Positions 1 through 10,337 of a stretch of DNA of 64,000 nucleotides are shown here, one piece after another. The first letter of the stretch is position 1. Each line of letters begins with the position of its first letter. The position numbers were made by a program, and so were the translations under genes. A model generated the notes under the pieces. It was not told the origin of the DNA and did not search any database. It worked only from the letters and a program-made list of their open reading frames with translations. The stretch comes from AP-15 sp963814805 (GTDB lineage Bacteria; Pseudomonadota; Alphaproteobacteria; ATCC43930; CGMCC-115725). The stretch lies in NCBI GenBank assembly GCA_963814805.1, contig CAWFER010000014.1, positions 50,583-114,582 of the forward strand, read 5' to 3'.

Positions 1-140
1 TATGCCGCGGTCGAGGCCGCCGCGCTTTCTTGCGATCCTCGTGTTCATAGTGATCTTTTATATCCCGGTGACCGATTATTGTATTTCAGGCGGCTTAAAG
101 ACTTGTTTCTGGGCGCACTCTATCTCCCTGGACTGGCTCG

Positions 141-1137
141 ATGAAAGAGGTAGCGAAAGAAGGATTGCTGCAGGCGGCGCGGGCAGGGGGGCTGTTCGCG
201 CTGTCCCGGCGCGCCTCGCGCAAGAGCCTGCGGATTCTCGCCTATCACGGATTGTGGACGACGCCGGGTTACCAATACGGCAATCACCTGTTCATGACGC
301 CGCAACAGTTCGAGCGGCGGATGATCTGGCTGCGTAACTCCCGCTTCCCGATATTGCCGCTGGCGGAGGCAGTGCAGCGGCTCGACGACGGCAGCTTGCC
401 GGACCACGCGGTCGTCATCACCATCGATGACGGCTGGAGCTCGACCTACAGCCATATGCTGCCGATCCTGGAAAAGCTCGGCCTGCCAGCGACCATTTAC
501 ATCACGACCTGGTACTCCGAGCACCAATTGCCTGTCGTCAACGTCGCCGTCGACTATATCCTGAAGAGAGCCGGCCGGGCGGCGGATCGAGTTGCCGAGC
601 ATAGCAGCCGAAATCGAGCGGTTGCCTTCGATTGCGCAACGCGGGCTGGCGCTTCGGGAATGCGCCGGCCGGTTCGGCGCGCCAATCGAGGAGTGGTGGG
701 AGGGCCGACAGTTCCATGTGATGAGCGCCGCCGAGATCGGCGACGCCGATAGACGGGGTCTGGACATCCAATTGCACACGCATCGTCACAGATCGTCCGA
801 TACCGGCTCTGAGGATCTCGCGCGTGAAATCGCCGACAACCGCGCAGTTCTGGCGCGAGCCTGCGGCCGACCGGAGCAGAGCTTCAGCCATTTCTGCTAT
901 CCAAGCGGCGTCGCCCATTCTTCTGCCGTCGCGATTTTCAAGAATGTCGGCGTCAAATCCGCGACCCTCTGTGACGTCGGGATAAACCCGCAGGGCGCCG
1001 ATCCTTACCGCCTTCGTCGATTTCTCGACGGCCGTTCGGTTTCCGATGCTGCGTTCGAGGCCTACCTGAGCGGCGCGCTCGAGGTTTTCACCACGGTCAG
1101 AGGCGCGGCTGAGTTGTTCGGCTGGCGCGGGCCTTAG
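141..1137 (+). CDS. polysaccharide deacetylase family protein (NodB fold), frame-split
   Basis: Predicted carbohydrate esterase 4 (NodB-fold) enzyme that would remove N- or O-acetyl groups from a surface polysaccharide. The start at 141 gives an N-terminal half with the metal-binding TIDDGW motif near residue 97. The second half, in another frame, carries HTHRH, matching the family's HxxxH metal ligands, and a CYPSG segment. The frame changes near 575-590, where the first frame would continue as VAEHSSR while the other gives IELPSIAAE. Joined, the product has about 330 residues, normal for the family. No signal peptide is seen. It lies 7 kb from the capsule genes, so a role in surface glycans is only an inference. 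Confidence 0.8.
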
Positions 1138-1267
1138 TCCGCAAGGGGGGCGGCCGCCCGGCGATCCCGATGGTTCGCCGGCCAATGCGCCGCATTCCGC
1201 CGGATTGGGGCGAAGGTCCGTGTTCTCTAGCCCCTTGTCACCCGGCCTCGGTTCAGGCTTAGTTTTA

Positions 1268-1305
1268 ATAATGCAGCGGCGATGTGCGCCGATAATGCAG
1301 CGGCG
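1268..1305. repeat. 14-bp direct repeat upstream of pyrE
   Basis: ATAATGCAGCGGCG occurs at 1268-1281 and again at 1292-1305, with 10 bases between the copies, in the 230-bp gap before pyrE. It could be a regulator site or a chance duplication; no gene lies in this gap. Confidence 0.5.
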
Positions 1306-1369
1306 CCATTTGCCGGTGCGCGGGCGAACCGGGCCGGATGTCGGCGCAGCGGGGAAGGAGGGCGGGTCG

Positions 1370-1921
1370 ATGGGGGCTGACCGGCCGGCCGAAAGAGCCC
1401 GGCTTCGCGAGATCATCCGCCGCAACTCGCTGTTGCAAGACCGGAACTTCGTGCTCGCCTCGGGACGGTCGAGCGGTTTCTTCTTCGACATGAAGCGCAC
1501 CATGCTCGATCCCGAGGGCGCTTCGCTCGCCGCCGAGCTGCTGTTCGAGCGGATCAAGGACGACGAGGTCGATTATATCGGCGGGTTGGAAACCGGCGCG
1601 ATCCCGATCGTCGCCGCGTTATGCGCCAAAAGCTGGCCGCAGAAGCCGATCAAGGGTTTTTTCGTGCGCAAAGCCAATAAGGGCCACGGCACCGACCAGC
1701 GCATCGACGGGCTGATCGAGCCGGGCGCGCGGGTGATCCTGTTCGAGGACGTCACCACCACCGGCAGTTCGGCGATGCAGGCGGCGGACGCGGTGCGCGA
1801 GCGCCAATGCGCGATCGTCAAGATCATCGCGATCGTCGACCGCCTCGAAGGCGCCGCGCAGAATTTTCGCAATGCAGGGATCGAATTCGAATCCCTCTTC
1901 ACCTGGCATGATTTTCGTTGA
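1370..1921 (+). CDS. pyrE: orotate phosphoribosyltransferase
   Basis: Catalyses orotate + PRPP to OMP in de novo pyrimidine synthesis, in the cytoplasm. The type I PRTase core is clear: a FFFDMKRTM segment (orotate-site region), GGLETGAIPI, and the PRPP-binding loop VILFEDVTTTGSS near residue 122. The length of 183 residues is slightly short for the family. ATG 1370 was chosen over upstream starts because a strong GGGGAAGGAGGG ribosome site sits just before it. The stop overlaps the next start (TTGA, 1918-1921), so the two genes are probably translationally coupled. Confidence 0.9.
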   Translation: MGADRPAERARLREIIRRNSLLQDRNFVLASGRSSGFFFDMKRTMLDPEGASLAAELLFERIKDDEVDYIGGLETGAIPIVAALCAKSWPQKPIKGFFVRKANKGHGTDQRIDGLIEPGARVILFEDVTTTGSSAMQAADAVRERQCAIVKIIAIVDRLEGAAQNFRNAGIEFESLFTWHDFR

Positions 1922-2280
1922 CCAAGTCGATCGTCGATCTGGCCGCGGCCCATCTGAAGCGTCAGTTCGTCTACCAGACGCAGCGCGACCGCTTCGGCAG
2001 CTTCGAGGCGCTGCACGAGCTGGCGATCTACGCCCGCGGCTGCATCGCCTCGTCGCGGTCCTCGGAAGGGGTCACTGTCGCCTTCGTGCTCGAACGGGTG
2101 CTACACAAATGCGCCGGCGACCTCGACGGCCGGCCGGTGCGGATTTCGGAGATCGCCGATCTCGGCGACCGCCTGCAGCCGCCGGTGCGGCGCGCGGTCG
2201 ATTTCCTCGCCGGCGCCGAGGACGACCCGGTCGAAATCGCCGCCGAGCTGATCAGAGCCCGGCCGCCGCGAGTGCGCTGA
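1918..2280 (+). CDS. conserved hypothetical protein coupled to pyrE
   Basis: A 120-residue soluble protein I do not recognise. It starts with TTG inside the pyrE stop (TTGA), an arrangement typical of coupled translation. The sequence is mostly helical, with a charged N-terminus (KRQFVYQTQRDRFGSFEALHE) and an acidic segment (AGAEDDPVEIAAEL) near the C-terminus. It has no membrane segment or signal peptide. Position suggests a link to pyrimidine synthesis or to the def-fmt genes that follow 90 bp later, but no motif supports a function. Confidence 0.65.
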   Translation: MTKSIVDLAAAHLKRQFVYQTQRDRFGSFEALHELAIYARGCIASSRSSEGVTVAFVLERVLHKCAGDLDGRPVRISEIADLGDRLQPPVRRAVDFLAGAEDDPVEIAAELIRARPPRVR

Positions 2281-2370
2281 TCCGCCCTCTGCGGTGCGCC
2301 GGCGACGCCGCGCGCCGCGGCTTGGCGGATTGACGCTGCGCCAGCCATTCCTTATCTAAATCTGCGTCCA

Positions 2371-2895
2371 ATGGCTCTATTACCGATCATCACCGCCCCC
2401 GACCCGCGGCTCAAGATCAAGGCGCGGCCGGTCGCCGCTGTCGACGACGCGCTCAGGCGGCTGATGGACGACATGCTGGAGACGATGCGCCAGGCGATCG
2501 GCATCGGGCTCGCCGCGCCCCAGGTCGGGGTCGCCAAGCGGGTCATCGTCCTCGACGTCGGGCGCGAGGGCGAGAAACCGGCGCCGATGATGCTGGCCAA
2601 CCCCGAGATCCTGTGGCGCTCGCCGGAGCTGACCAGCGGGAGCGAGGGCTGTTTGTCCTTGCCCGAGCATTACGCCGAGGTCACCCGCCCGCAGAAGGTC
2701 CGGCTGCGCTATCTCGACTACCAGAACGAGATCCGCGAGATCGAGGCCTCGGGGCTGCTCGCGACCTGCATCCAGCATGAGGTCGATCATTTGGACGGCG
2801 TCCTCTTTGTCGATCACATTTCGACGGTCAAGCGCGGGATGATTCTGCGCAAGCTCGCCAAATCGAAGCGCGGCCGAACCCTCGTCCCCGCCTAG
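2371..2895 (+). CDS. def: peptide deformylase
   Basis: Removes the formyl group from N-terminal formyl-methionine of new proteins. All three signature motifs are present: GIGLAAPQVG (about residue 47), EGCLSLPE (about 92, with the metal-binding Cys) and the HEVDHLDG metal site (HExxH, about 135). The length of 174 residues is standard. It sits 41 bp upstream of fmt, the usual def-fmt pairing in which one enzyme adds the formyl group to the initiator tRNA and the other removes it from the finished protein. Confidence 0.95.
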   Translation: MALLPIITAPDPRLKIKARPVAAVDDALRRLMDDMLETMRQAIGIGLAAPQVGVAKRVIVLDVGREGEKPAPMMLANPEILWRSPELTSGSEGCLSLPEHYAEVTRPQKVRLRYLDYQNEIREIEASGLLATCIQHEVDHLDGVLFVDHISTVKRGMILRKLAKSKRGRTLVPA

Positions 2896-2936
2896 CGCCG
2901 GCGGCCGGTTGCGCGCCGCAGGCCGGGAGGGCCGGG

Positions 2937-3876
2937 TTGGACCTCGTCTTCATGGGCACCCCCGATTTTGCCGCGACGATCCTCAACGCGCTGATCGCCG
3001 CCGGGCATCGGGTTGTCGCCGTCTACACCCAGCCGCCGCGTCCGGCCGGCCGCGGTCACCGGTTGCAAGCCTCGCCGGTTCAGCTGCTGGCCGAGCGCCA
3101 TGGGCTGATCGTCCGATCCCCGGCGCGGTTGCGCGACGACGAGACCGAGGCGGGGTTCGCAGCGCTCGGCGCCAGGGTCGCGGTGGTCGCCGCCTATGGG
3201 TTGATCCTGCCGCAGCCGATGCTGATCGCTCCTAGGCTCGGCTGCCTCAACGTGCATGCCTCGCTGCTGCCGCGCTGGCGCGGCGCCGCTCCGGTGCAGC
3301 GCGCGCTGCTCGCCGGCGATAGCGAGACCGGGATCACCATCATGCAGATGGAAGCGGGGCTCGACACCGGTCCGATGCTGCTCCAAGCAGAGCCTGCCGA
3401 TCGGCCCGACGGCGACCGCCGCCGGCCTGACCGCCGACCTCGCCCGGCTCGGCGGCAGGCTGATCGTCGTCGCTGTCGATGCGCTGGCCGCAGGCGCGCT
3501 GACGCCCCGTCCGCAACCGCGCGACGGCGTCGCCTATGCGCCCAAGATCAGGCGGGAGGAGGGGCTGCTCGACTGGCGCCGCCCGGCGGTGGAGCTGGAG
3601 CGCCGGGTGCGCGCCCTCGATTCGTGGCCCGGCGCGTTTTTCGACCCATGACGGGGCGCGCATCCGCGTGCTTGCCGCGGCCTTTGTCGCGGAGACTTCG
3701 CGGAGCATCGCCGGGCAGCCGTGCTCGACGAGCGTCTGGCGATCGCCTGCGGGTCGGGCTCGCTGCGGCTGTTGCGGCTGCAGCGGCCGGGCCGCGCGCC
3801 GCTCGATGCGGCCGAGTTTCTGCGCGGCTATCCGATCGCGCCTGGAACAGTTTTGCCGTGCCCCGCTACCGGCTGA
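2937..3876 (+). CDS. fmt: methionyl-tRNA formyltransferase, multiply frame-split
   Basis: Formylates the initiator Met-tRNA using 10-formyl-THF. TTG start at 2937. The N-terminal hydrolase domain has MDLVFMGTPDFA and the catalytic region NVHASLLPRWRGAAP followed by GITIMQMEAGLDTGPML. The frame changes near 3380-3395, at a T-run near 3640 and near 3695. The C-terminal domain is readable only in pieces (YAPKIRREEGLLDW, then RVLAAAF, then VLDERLAIACGSG) and ends at 3876, overlapping the truA start by 19 bp. fmt loss is strongly deleterious in bacteria and every piece is well conserved, so sequencing indels are more likely than a pseudogene. Confidence 0.88.
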
Positions 3877-4626
3877 CGATCGAATACGACGGCGCCGGGC
3901 TGGTCGGCTGGCAGCGCCAGCCCCAAGGCCTCTCGGTGCAGGAGGCGCTCGAAACCGCGATCCTGCGTTTTTGCGGCGAACCGGTCAGGGTGCATGGCGC
4001 GGGTCGCACCGACGCCGGGGTTCATGCGCTGGGTCAGGTGGCCCATCTCGACCTGGCGCGCGCGGTGCCGGCGGAGGTGCTGCGCAGCGCGGTCAATCAT
4101 CATTTGCGCCCGGCTGCGATCAGCGTCGCTTGCCGCGGAGCCGGCGCCGCGGGAGTTCGACGCGCGGCTGTCGGCGATCCAGCGCCTCTATGTCTATCGC
4201 ATCCTGAACCGGCGGTCGCCGGCGGCGCTCGACCGCGGCCGGGTGTGGCGGGTGGCGCCGCCGCTCGATGCGGCGGCGATGCGCGAGGGCGCCAGCCATC
4301 TCGTCGGCCACCATGATTTCACCACCTTTCGCGACCGGCTATGCCAGGCGAAATCGCCGCTGCGGACGCTCGATTCGCTGGAAGTCGCACGCTTCGGCGA
4401 CGAGATCCGCATCGAGGCGCGGGCGCGCTCGTTTCTGCATCGCCAGGTGCGCAACATGGCCGGCACCTTGGAGCTGGTCGGGCTCGGCCGCTGGCAGCCG
4501 GAAGCAGTCGCGACGGCGCTCGCCGCCCGCGACCGCCGCGCCGGCGGTCCGACCGCCCCGGCCGAAGGTCTCTATCTGGTCGAAGTCAGATATCCCGCCG
4601 GATTTCAGGACCTGCAAAAGACATGA
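3858..4626 (+). CDS. truA: tRNA pseudouridine synthase A, frame-split
   Basis: Makes pseudouridine at positions 38-40 of the tRNA anticodon arm. GTG start at 3858 (VPRYRLTIEYDGAG), overlapping the 3' end of fmt. The catalytic aspartate lies in GAGRTDAGVHA near residue 52. One frame change near 4130 separates NHHLRPAAISV from LAAEPAPREFDARLSA; afterwards the family hallmarks LVGHHDFTTFR and SFLHRQVRNMAG are intact up to the stop at 4626. The joined length of about 256 residues is normal. It completes a def-fmt-truA cluster common in alphaproteobacteria. Confidence 0.9.
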
Positions 4627-4798
4627 CCTTCTGCCCCCAGGGGTGATCTCGGGGTTGCAAAACCGCATCGTCGGCCAATAATCATCGCCGTCCGGCCCGA
4701 GATGTCGATGATGGCGTCGTTGGGCGAAGAGGCAAATGACTCGTATATAACGCACCGTCTTTGATGTTAGTCCGGAATCGCAGGCAGGGTAGCGCAAT

Positions 4799-6094
4799 AT
4801 GAACGTAAGGATATTTGGCAATTCCGCGGCTACTGCTGCGCCGCGAGAGCTTCGGCCGGCCCGCGCCGAGCCACGGCTGTTTCCCGGAGGCGAATCTCGC
4901 TCGCTCGCGGCCGCTGCCGTTGATGGGCCCAGATTGGCCGTGGCGGAGAGCGAGCCCGGCACATCGACAACCTCGCCGCTGGTGATCCGGGCGCCCGGCG
5001 ACCGCCTGGTTTCCTCTGCGGGCGGCGCTGGCGCCGGCGCCGCGCTGCAAGTCGCCTTGGTCGGGGTGGTCGCGGCGGCGATCATCGGCGCTTTCCTCGG
5101 CGCGGGCTTCCTGCTGTTCCCGCGCCCGGCGGAGCAGACCGTCGTCGCATCGCAACCCGGTTCGGCGTCAGCTGCGGCGCCGACAGCGCTGGCGACGGCG
5201 GCGCCGCACCCTGCGGCGGCGGCTCTTCCGGCTGTTTCCGCAGCCGATCGCGCACTGTCAAACCAGGCCGCGCCGGTGTCGCAGATCCCGCCGGCGAAGG
5301 TCATCCCGCCATCGCCGCCAGCCTCGCCGATCGGCAAGTCGCCGAGCCACGCGGCGGCGCTCGCCACCGGGCCAAACCCACCGATCCCAGCTGTTGTAAC
5401 CGCGACAAAGACGGCGGCGCCGGAAGGGCGGCGGGCCGCCATCTTCGATCATCGGGCGCACCCTCGTCCGGCCGCCGACTCCGATCAGCGGTCGCACCGC
5501 CCGCAGGTGGCGCTGTCCGATCGTCGCGCGCAACCCCCGCCGCGTGCGGCATCCGATCATCGAGCGGACCGTTCGCCGGCCACCGCATCCGATCATCAGG
5601 CGCGTCGTCGTCCACCGGCTGCGCTATCCGATCGTGGGATGCAACCCCCGCCGGCCGCGACATCCGATCATCGAGTGGACCGTTCGCTGGCCGCAGCATC
5701 CGATCATCGAGCGGAGCATTCGTCGGCTGCGGCATCCGATCATCGGGCGCAACGCCCAGCGGCTGCGGCGTCCAACCATGTCGCATCGCGCCCGACAGTC
5801 CATGACCGGCCGGATGATCGCACTCGCACCGCCCGGCGCCCGCAGCTTCGGCCGCCTGGCGACGGCCGGCCGGCCAAGCCGCGGCCCGCGCGCGCCGCCC
5901 AGCTGTCGGCGCCGTCGCAGGATGGCGGGACCCAGTCGTTCGACCAGCTCCTGAGCCAGCTAACCCAAGGGGCGCAACATCAGGCGCCGAAGGAGATGCA
6001 GCCCCGGCAGCGGCCTCGATCCGCGGAGCAGGTCCTGACCCCGCCTGCGGCGGACCAGCCGGACCCGTTCGCCGCCGGAGGTCCCCAAAGATAG
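4799..6094 (+). CDS. single-pass membrane protein with SDHRA repeat region
   Basis: A 431-residue protein of unknown function. Residues 1-75 are Ala/Pro-rich. One hydrophobic segment (VALVGVVAAAIIGAFLGAGF, about residues 84-103) probably anchors it in the inner membrane. An Ala/Pro-rich linker follows, then about ten copies of a 12-residue repeat with core SDHRA, rich in Arg, Pro and His (residues about 215-330), then a basic Pro-rich tail ending in QPDPFAAGG. The layout suggests a cytoplasmic N-terminus and a long extended periplasmic region, perhaps wall- or polysaccharide-binding; that is inference. The anchor and start at 4799 are plausible but no strong ribosome site is visible. Confidence 0.65.
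   Translation: MNVRIFGNSAATAAPRELRPARAEPRLFPGGESRSLAAAAVDGPRLAVAESEPGTSTTSPLVIRAPGDRLVSSAGGAGAGAALQVALVGVVAAAIIGAFLGAGFLLFPRPAEQTVVASQPGSASAAAPTALATAAPHPAAAALPAVSAADRALSNQAAPVSQIPPAKVIPPSPPASPIGKSPSHAAALATGPNPPIPAVVTATKTAAPEGRRAAIFDHRAHPRPAADSDQRSHRPQVALSDRRAQPPPRAASDHRADRSPATASDHQARRRPPAALSDRGMQPPPAATSDHRVDRSLAAASDHRAEHSSAAASDHRAQRPAAAASNHVASRPTVHDRPDDRTRTARRPQLRPPGDGRPAKPRPARAAQLSAPSQDGGTQSFDQLLSQLTQGAQHQAPKEMQPRQRPRSAEQVLTPPAADQPDPFAAGGPQR
5441..5790 (+). repeat. 36-bp coding tandem repeat (about 10 units)
   Basis: A degenerate 36-bp unit, translated as a 12-residue motif with core SDHRA, is repeated about ten times inside the 4799-6094 gene; one unit is 39 bp. Because the period is a multiple of three, all frames stay open, which creates long spurious reading frames on both strands. 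A shared DNA core near CATCCGATCATCGAGCG recurs in most units. Confidence 0.85.
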
Positions 6095-6105
6095 TCGAAC
6101 CCAGC

Positions 6106-6685
6106 TCAGTAGAGACTGTCGGCGGCGAGGCTGACGAGAAAGCCGAGAGCGAGGTCGACGAGAACGACGAGGGTCGCGTTGGCGCCGTTGGTCTGCAGCG
6201 CCACCCGCGCGATGTACCACTCGTAGACCATCACGGCGACGAGTGCGGCGGCGTTGATCGCGCGCACCGCAGGACCGCCGAGGATGCCGCTTTCCGAGGC
6301 GACGCCGACCAGCACGAACAGCACGCTCTGCGGCAGCTGGCACCAATTATACGGCACCATGAAATCGAAGAAGCGCTGCTCGCGGCCGATCCAGCCGGCG
6401 ACCGAGCAGGATGACCAGCGGAAACGCCACCCAGGCGATTACATAGCCGATCGTCTCGATCGCGACGATGCGCCCGCCGCCGGCCGCCTGCCATTGCTCC
6501 GGGCTCACCCGCATCATCAGCAGCACGAGATAGAGCGGGTAGCTGAGGAAGGCGGCGCGAAACGATCGCCAGAATCCGTCGAGCGAGCGATCGAAACAGG
6601 CGAGGCCGCCGCGGTCGCCCGTGGCCAGCCGCCAGCAGCCGGCGAGCGCCCAGCGCAGCTCCGGCACCCATCCCACCGCCGCCAT
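6106..6685 (-). CDS. integral membrane protein downstream of dapE, frame-split
   Basis: About 190 residues with roughly four hydrophobic segments, including FLSYPLYLVLLMM, IVAIETIGYVIAWVAFPLVILL, SVLFVLVGVASE and LVVLVDLALGFLVSLAADSLY. I do not recognise the family. The start is ATG at 6685, 17 bp after the dapE stop, so it is probably the last gene of the dapD-dapE operon. The frame changes near 6400, where LVILLGRRLDR joins FDFMVPYNWCQLPQ. Homologues as membrane proteins after dapE would be expected in related genomes; no link to lysine synthesis can be read from the sequence. Confidence 0.7.
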
Positions 6686-6702
6686 CGAGCGCTCGCCGCC
6701 GG

Positions 6703-7858
6703 TCAGCTTTGGGCGAAAAACAGATCGAGGAAGGTGCGGTAGATCTCGGTCAGGGCGACGAGGTCGGCGAGGTCGACCCGCTCGTCGGCCTGATGCATGG
6801 TCTGCCCGACAAGCCCGAATTCGGCCACCGGACAATAGGCATGGATGAAGCGCGCGTCCGAGGTGCCGCCGGTGGTGCTGAGCTCGGGGGTGCGGCCGGT
6901 GACGCGGCGGATCGCCTTGCCGAGCGCCGTGCTGACGATGCCGGGCGCCACCAGAAACGATTCGCCGCTGACGGTGACGTCGAGCGTGTAGCGGCCGCCG
7001 ATCGGGTCGAGCCGCTCGGTCAGCCAGCGCTTCAGGGTCTCGCCGGTCCACCGGTCGCTGAAGCGGATGTTGAAGACCGCCCGCGCCTCGGCCGGGATCA
7101 CATTGGCGGCCGGGTTGCCGATGTCGATCGTCGAAACCTGCAAGCTCGAAGGCTGAAAATGCTCGGAGCCGTGATCGAGTTCGGCCGTGGTCAGGACGTG
7201 CAGCATCGTCACCAGACGATGGGCGGCGTTGTCGGCGCGATGCGGGTAGGCGGTGTGACCCTGCACGCCGTGGACGGTCAGACGCCCGTTGAGGCTGCCG
7301 CGCCGGCCGATCTTTACCATGTCGCCGAGGGCCACCGCCGAGGTCGGCTCGCCGACGATGCAGGCGTCGAGCGCCTCGCCGCGCGCCGCCAGCCATTCCA
7401 GCACCTTCCGGGTGCCGTTCACTCCCGCCGCTTCCTCGTCGCCGGTAATCAACAGGCTGATCGAGCCGGTGAAATCCGGCGCCGCGGCCGGCGAGCCAGC
7501 GCTCTGCGGCGGCGATAAAGGCGGCGATCGCCCCCTTCATGTCGACCGCGCCCCGCCCATAAAGCGCGCCGTCGCGCAGGCTCGCGGAAAATGGGTCGAA
7601 CGACCAGGTTTCGCGGGCCCCCGGCGGCACCACGTCGGTATGCCCGGCAAAGCACAAATTCGGTCGCCCGCGGCCGATGCGGGCATAAAGATTGCGGATC
7701 GCCAGGTCGCCCTCGCCGAACACCAGGCGATGGCAGGTGAAGCCGAGCGTCTTCGAGATGGCCGGCGACGATGGCGATGGCGCCCTCGTCCTTCGGGGTC
7801 ACGCTCGGCCGGCGGATCAGCTCGGCGGCGAGGGCGGCTGGGTCGATGGGGGCGTTGC

Positions 7859-7862
<4 letters not shown>
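6703..7862 (-). CDS. dapE: succinyl-diaminopimelate desuccinylase, frame-split
   Basis: M20-family zinc peptidase that releases succinate from N-succinyl-LL-DAP in lysine and peptidoglycan precursor synthesis. Metal ligands and surroundings are intact: CFAGHTDVVPPG, GRGAVDMKG, ITGDEEAAGVNGT, and the late STTGGTSDARF segment. The ATG at 7862 overlaps the dapD stop (ATGA). There are two frame changes, one near 7755 (HLEDARL versus LVFGEGDLAIRNL) and one near 7485 just before LLITGDEEA. Because DAP synthesis is essential and both flanking pieces are conserved, assembly indels are the likely cause. Confidence 0.9.
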
Positions 7863-8716
<854 letters not shown>

Positions 8717-8826
8717 GGCTGTTTCCGCAAAGGCTGAGGCGAGCGCGAGCCGCGGCAACATGATCGACCCGCAAGGTTAGTGTCAACCAGCGCCGGGACG
8801 CCCGATTTGCCCAACTGCGGGGTCGA

Positions 8827-10176
8827 TCAGCGCAGCGCGCGGTAGAGCGCGCCGATCCGCTCGCGGTAGCGGTCGACCGAAAAGTTTTCCGCCTGCGCCA
8901 GCCCGCGCTGCGCCAGCTCGGCGCGCAGATCAGGGTCGTCGACGATCGTGCGGATCGCCGCGGCGATCTCGTCGGTGCTGTAGGGATCGACCAGCAATGC
9001 GGCGTCGCCGGCGACTTCCGGGATCGATGATTCGCGCGAGGTGATGACCGGCGTTCCCAACGCCATCGCCTCGAGCACCGGCAGCCCGAACCCCTCGTAG
9101 AGCGACGGAAACAGCACCGCACGCGCGCCCCGGATCAATGTCGCCAGCAGCGACAAGGGCACATAGTCATAGCGATGAACGGTTCGGCCGGCGCCGCGGT
9201 TGGCGAATGCCGGCAAACGCTGCTTGTCGCGCAATTCAGCGATCAGCTTGGTTTCGGGCTCGTTGTTCCAACCCGGACCGGCGACCAGCACCAGTGGAAT
9301 ATCGACCCCTGACGACAGATAGCCCTCGATCAGGCGACCGACATTCTTCTTCGGCTCCAAAGCGCCGAAAAACAGCAGATATTCGTTGAACTCGAGGCCG
9401 AAGGAGCCCTCCAGCTGCTCGGCCAGCACGCCATCCGGCCGCTCGCGGTAAGCTGCCGGGAAATGCACCGCCTGATAGGTGTTGGTAACGCGGCTTTCCT
9501 CGACCCCGAGCAATTCGATGATGTCGCGCTTCGAATTTTCCGACACCGTCACGATGTGATCGGCCTGCGCCGCTATCTTTTTCAGAAGGCGGAACATTTG
9601 CCGCTTGTTGTCGAGCGTCGTGAACGGCAGCCGCAGCGGCACCAGATCGTGGATCGTGTAGATGTTGCACGCTGATTTCGAGCGCAACGGCAGCGGATAG
9701 GTGCAATGAAATATGGCGGGCGGAGCCTCGAAGCTCAGCCGCGCGAACTGGTTCGTCCTGGCAAAATGCGCGCGCGCTGCGGCGAAAAGATTGCGCGTGG
9801 CAAAGGCGTGATGATTGGCTGGCAGCAGGCCTTCGAACTGCCGCTGAATGACCACGCCGTCAAATTCTACCGGGAGCGGCCGGATTGCGGCGAAGTTGCG
9901 CAGCTGGTCGGCAAAGCAATTGATGATCTGTCGACCGAGCGGCACCTTGATCGCCCGCTTCTCGTCGAAAAACGCCACCTCGCGCAACAGCCGGTCCTTG
10001 GGCGGCGTCTGCGCCGAGGCATAGACGACGCCGATCTCGTAGCCGAGCTCGCGGACCACCTGAGCCAGCATCCGGGTATAGGTCGCAACCCCGGTGCCTT
10101 GCGCCAGCGACAGATTGAAGCCGTCGAAGATGACGCGGTCGATCGGCTGCGGGGTCTGCTCGGGTCTGGGCGCCAT
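8827..10176 (-). CDS. glycosyltransferase family 4
   Basis: A 449-residue GT-B glycosyltransferase with a GT4 C-terminal domain: YLLFFGALEPKKNVGRLI, then PSLYEGFGLPVLEAMALGTP with the E-x7-E nucleotide-sugar motif, then IPEVAGDAALLVDP. The N-terminal acceptor domain includes GFNLSLAQGTGVATYTRML. It transfers a sugar from an NDP-sugar, probably in the cytoplasm, to a surface glycan. It is followed downstream by dapD on the same strand and preceded by kpsT/kpsE, so a part in capsule assembly is likely. Donor and linkage cannot be read from sequence. Confidence 0.85.
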   Translation of the reverse strand: MAPRPEQTPQPIDRVIFDGFNLSLAQGTGVATYTRMLAQVVRELGYEIGVVYASAQTPPKDRLLREVAFFDEKRAIKVPLGRQIINCFADQLRNFAAIRPLPVEFDGVVIQRQFEGLLPANHHAFATRNLFAAARAHFARTNQFARLSFEAPPAIFHCTYPLPLRSKSACNIYTIHDLVPLRLPFTTLDNKRQMFRLLKKIAAQADHIVTVSENSKRDIIELLGVEESRVTNTYQAVHFPAAYRERPDGVLAEQLEGSFGLEFNEYLLFFGALEPKKNVGRLIEGYLSSGVDIPLVLVAGPGWNNEPETKLIAELRDKQRLPAFANRGAGRTVHRYDYVPLSLLATLIRGARAVLFPSLYEGFGLPVLEAMALGTPVITSRESSIPEVAGDAALLVDPYSTDEIAAAIRTIVDDPDLRAELAQRGLAQAENFSVDRYRERIGALYRALR

Positions 10177-10337
10177 CGGGCGGGCCGATCCTTTTTCGTC
10201 GTTGCATCGTGGCGGCGCAGCATAAACCAGCCGAGCCGCATCCGCCGCGCCGGCAGCGATCTGCGCTTCTCACGCGGAGAGAGAGTTCGCCGCGGCGCGC
10301 CTGGGCGGCGAACCCGGCCGGCTCACCCGGCCCCGAT

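Noticed and set aside
1..140. A start-proximal frame (MPRSRPPRFLAILVFIVIFYI) overlapping the deacetylase
   Set aside because: It has one hydrophobic stretch but runs out of frame into the deacetylase gene and is cut by the window edge, so it cannot be supported.
4339..5442. A 367-residue reverse-strand frame over the end of truA and the repeat-protein gene
   Set aside because: No domain, and it overlaps truA; it exists because of GC-rich composition and the coding repeat.
5441..5790. Possible CRISPR array
   Set aside because: The 36-bp periodicity is a coding repeat without unique spacers of constant length, and no cas genes are near.
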